64,000 bases of DNA from [Mycobacterium] nativiensis (GTDB lineage Bacteria > Actinomycetota > Actinomycetes > Mycobacteriales > Mycobacteriaceae). Below are positions 61,759 to 64,000 of this stretch, in pieces. The notes beneath the pieces were generated by a model. It was not told where the DNA came from. It saw only the letters and a program-made list of their open reading frames with translations, and did no database searches. The stretch covers positions 813,437-877,436 of the forward strand of contig NZ_CP083986.1 of NCBI RefSeq assembly GCF_020172685.1, written 5' to 3'. The first letter of the stretch is position 1. Every line of letters starts with the position of its first letter. The translations under genes were made by a program, and so were the position numbers.

Positions 61759-61987
61759 TGGACGTTGCGCTGGCTTCCTCCTGCCCTCCCTTACCCGCAC
61801 CCGACACCGCAGTACCAGCCTGAGTCGCGTTTATCGGCTCTTTTGTAGGTTGTGACCTCGTGGTTTGGCTGTGCGTGAGACCGGTCAGAGCGTTCGCCAG
61901 CCGAACCAACGGTCGATATATCGCAGCGAACGGGGTCTGGTGAGAACCGGGACCCGCTGGCCGCATTAGGTGCTGGAAGGATGCATC

Positions 61988-64000
61988 TTGGCAGTCTCCC
62001 GCCAGAGCAAAAAGAACGCTTCAGGTACTACCACCGAAAATTCCCCCAACAGTTCCGTTCCCGGAGCTCCGGAACGGGTCTCTTTCGCCAAGCTGCGCGA
62101 ACCGCTTGAGGTTCCGGGTCTGCTCGACGTGCAGACCGACTCGTTCCAGTACCTGATCGGTGCGCCGGAATGGCGCGAGAAGGTGACCAAGCTGACCGGC
62201 ACCGCCCCCAAGGGCGGCCTCGAAGAGGTGCTCGAAGAGCTGTCGCCGATCGAGGACTTCTCCGGCTCGATGTCGCTGTCGTTCTCCGACCCGCGGTTCG
62301 ACGACGTCAAGGCCCCGGTCGAGGAATGCCGCGACAAGGACATGACCTACGCGGCCCCGCTGTTCGTCACCGCGGAGTTCATCAACAACAACACCGGCGA
62401 GATCAAGAGCCAGACGGTGTTCATGGGTGACTTCCCGATGATGACCGAGAAGGGCACCTTCATCATCAACGGCACCGAGCGTGTCGTCGTCTCCCAGCTG
62501 GTGCGGTCGCCGGGCGTGTACTTCGACGCCAACATCGACAAGTCCACCGAGAAGACCCTGCACTCGGTCAAGGTGATCCCGGGCCGCGGCGCCTGGCTGG
62601 AGTTCGACGTCGACAAGCGCGACCTGGTCGGTGTCCGCATCGACCGCAAGCGCCGTCAGCCGGTCACCATCCTGCTCAAGGCGTTGGGCTGGACCTCCGA
62701 GCAGATCCGCGAGCGGTTCGGCTTCTCCGAGATCATGATGTCGACGCTGGAGAAGGACACCGCCGCCAGCCCCGACGAGGCGCTGCTGGACATCTATCGC
62801 AAGCTGCGCCCGGGCGAGCCCCCCACCAAGGAGTCCGCGCAGACCCTGCTGGAGAACCTGTTCTTCAAGGAGAAGCGCTACGACCTGGCCCGGGTGGGTC
62901 GCTACAAGATCAACAAGAAGCTGGGCCTGACCGCCAACCCGGGTGAGTCGCTGCCGACCACGCTGACCGAAGAGGACATCGTGGCCACCATCGAGTACCT
63001 GGTGCGCCTGCACCAGGCCGCTCAGGACGGCGTCTCGGCCACCATGACGGTGCCGGGCGGGGTCGAGGTTCCCGTCGAGGTCGACGACATCGACCACTTC
63101 GGCAACCGGCGGCTGCGCACCGTGGGTGAGTTAATCCAGAACCAGATCCGGGTCGGCCTGTCCCGGATGGAGCGTGTGGTCCGCGAGCGGATGACCACCC
63201 AGGACGTCGAGGCCATCACGCCGCAGACCCTGATCAACATTCGCCCGGTGGTCGCCGCGATCAAGGAGTTCTTCGGCACCAGCCAGCTCTCCCAGTTCAT
63301 GGACCAGAACAACCCGCTGTCGGGTCTGACCCACAAGCGCCGCCTGTCGGCGCTGGGGCCGGGTGGTCTGTCCCGTGAGCGGGCCGGCCTGGAAGTTCGT
63401 GACGTGCACCCGTCCCACTACGGCCGGATGTGTCCGATCGAGACCCCGGAAGGCCCGAACATCGGTCTGATCGGGTCGCTGTCGGTGTACGCCCGCGTCA
63501 ACCCGTTCGGCTTCATCGAGACGCCTTATCGGAACGTTGTGGACGGCGTCGTCACTGACGACATCGAGTACCTGACCGCCGACGAGGAGGACCGCCACGT
63601 CGTGGCGCAGGCCAACTCGCCGACCGATGACGACGGCCGCTTCCTCGAGGACCGCGTCCTGGTCCGCCGTAAGGGCGGCGAGGTCGAGTACGTGTCCTCG
63701 ACCGAGGTCGACTACATGGACGTCTCGCCGCGCCAGATGGTGTCGGTGGCCACGGCCATGATCCCGTTCCTCGAGCACGACGACGCCAACCGTGCCCTGA
63801 TGGGTGCCAACATGCAGCGTCAGGCGGTTCCGCTGGTGCGCAGCGAGGCGCCGCTGGTGGGTACCGGCATGGAGCTGCGGGCCGCGATCGACGCCGGCGA
63901 CGTGATCGTCGCGGAGAAGGCCGGTGTCATCGAGGAGGTGTCCGCCGACTACGCCACGGTGATGGCCGACGACGGCACCCGGCAGACCTACCGGATGCGC
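61988..64000 (+). CDS. rpoB: RNA polymerase beta subunit (N-terminal 671 codons; continues past window)
   Basis: TTG start at 61988 (preceded by GGAAGG) gives a protein beginning [13 protein letters not shown] and continuing [20 protein letters not shown], matching mycobacterial RpoB. The frame is open to the last base. The rifampicin region [32 protein letters not shown] is wild type: Asp439, His449 and Ser454 here correspond to 435, 445 and 450 in M. tuberculosis numbering. The ATG at 61981 is out of frame. Confidence 0.98.
   Translation, partial: MAVSRQSKKNASGTTTENSPNSSVPGAPERVSFAKLREPLEVPGLLDVQTDSFQYLIGAPEWREKVTKLTGTAPKGGLEEVLEELSPIEDFSGSMSLSFSDPRFDDVKAPVEECRDKDMTYAAPLFVTAEFINNNTGEIKSQTVFMGDFPMMTEKGTFIINGTERVVVSQLVRSPGVYFDANIDKSTEKTLHSVKVIPGRGAWLEFDVDKRDLVGVRIDRKRRQPVTILLKALGWTSEQIRERFGFSEIMMSTLEKDTAASPDEALLDIYRKLRPGEPPTKESAQTLLENLFFKEKRYDLARVGRYKINKKLGLTANPGESLPTTLTEEDIVATIEYLVRLHQAAQDGVSATMTVPGGVEVPVEVDDIDHFGNRRLRTVGELIQNQIRVGLSRMERVVRERMTTQDVEAITPQTLINIRPVVAAIKEFFGTSQLSQFMDQNNPLSGLTHKRRLSALGPGGLSRERAGLEVRDVHPSHYGRMCPIETPEGPNIGLIGSLSVYARVNPFGFIETPYRNVVDGVVTDDIEYLTADEEDRHVVAQANSPTDDDGRFLEDRVLVRRKGGEVEYVSSTEVDYMDVSPRQMVSVATAMIPFLEHDDANRALMGANMQRQAVPLVRSEAPLVGTGMELRAAIDAGDVIVAEKAGVIEEVSADYATVMADDGTRQTYRMR

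Larger units (their letters stand above)
61586..61987 (+). other. 402-bp rpoB promoter and leader region
   Basis: No credible protein gene. It contains two candidate promoters, then a leader of about 220 nt with a purine-rich GCTGGAAGG just before the rpoB TTG. I see no strong terminator hairpin. Confidence 0.6.

Noticed and set aside
63271..63390. Rifampicin-resistance changes in rpoB
   Set aside because: The resistance-determining region is wild type at the usual positions.

Overview
The window is high-GC chromosomal DNA from a mycobacterium. Three things support this: the block tRNA-Thr, tRNA-Met, rpmG, hadABC, tRNA-Trp, secE, nusG, rplK, rplA, a mycolic-acid methyltransferase pair, lipG, an ABC1 kinase, a GH38 mannosidase, a ROK kinase, rplJ, rplL, a TetR gene, a carotenoid oxygenase, mkl and rpoB; mycolate-specific enzymes (HadABC, MmaA-type, EphD); and a complete mce operon. 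The order matches what I recall of M. tuberculosis Rv0631c-Rv0667. It is not that species: only two mycolate methyltransferases lie here, no fabD-like gene sits between the mannosidase and the ROK kinase, and about 27 kb of lipid-metabolism genes lies between mkl and rpoB. The left edge cuts recC and the right edge cuts rpoB.

Layout. 0-5.3 kb: recC (partial, minus) diverges from a tight five-gene operon (secreted thioredoxin, CcdA-like membrane protein, zinc alcohol dehydrogenase, 6-phosphofructokinase, membrane-anchored methyltransferase). 5.3-10.9 kb: a 126-bp inverted-repeat element, a RES/Xre toxin-antitoxin pair, a DsbF-like lipoprotein, an SRPBCC protein, cyanase, a patatin, a membrane-anchored protein and a glyoxalase-II-like hydrolase. 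10.9-15.7 kb: tRNAs, hadABC, secE-nusG and L11/L1. 15.7-22 kb, minus strand: two cyclopropane-type mycolate methyltransferases, two LipG-like hydrolases, an ABC1 kinase and two DinB-fold proteins. 22-31 kb: mannosidase, ROK kinase, a small redox/regulator group, and rplJ-rplL with a structured leader. 31-34.6 kb: TetR/carotenoid oxygenase divergon with a clear palindromic operator, then mkl (mceG), the ATPase that energises Mce transporters.

34.6-61.6 kb is the accessory region. A divergent pair of lipid-modification arms meets at a 354-bp intergenic region near 41.3 kb. The minus arm carries ephD (hydrolase-SDR fusion), a methyltransferase, an SDR, a Baeyer-Villiger-type flavin monooxygenase (BVMO) and a second SDR. 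The plus arm carries three tandem predicted metal-dependent hydrolases (COG3687 type), a second BVMO, an SDR, a separate alpha/beta hydrolase and a methyltransferase. Next comes a full minus-strand mce operon (YrbEA, YrbEB, MceA-F, a Mce-associated membrane protein and two exported proteins), preceded by two TetR genes and a promoter with an overlapping palindromic operator. The reading that fits best is an import-and-modify module for a hydrophobic substrate, with the MceG ATPase encoded about 15 kb away; the substrate cannot be read from the sequence. A second ABC1-family protein and the rpoB promoter region close the window.
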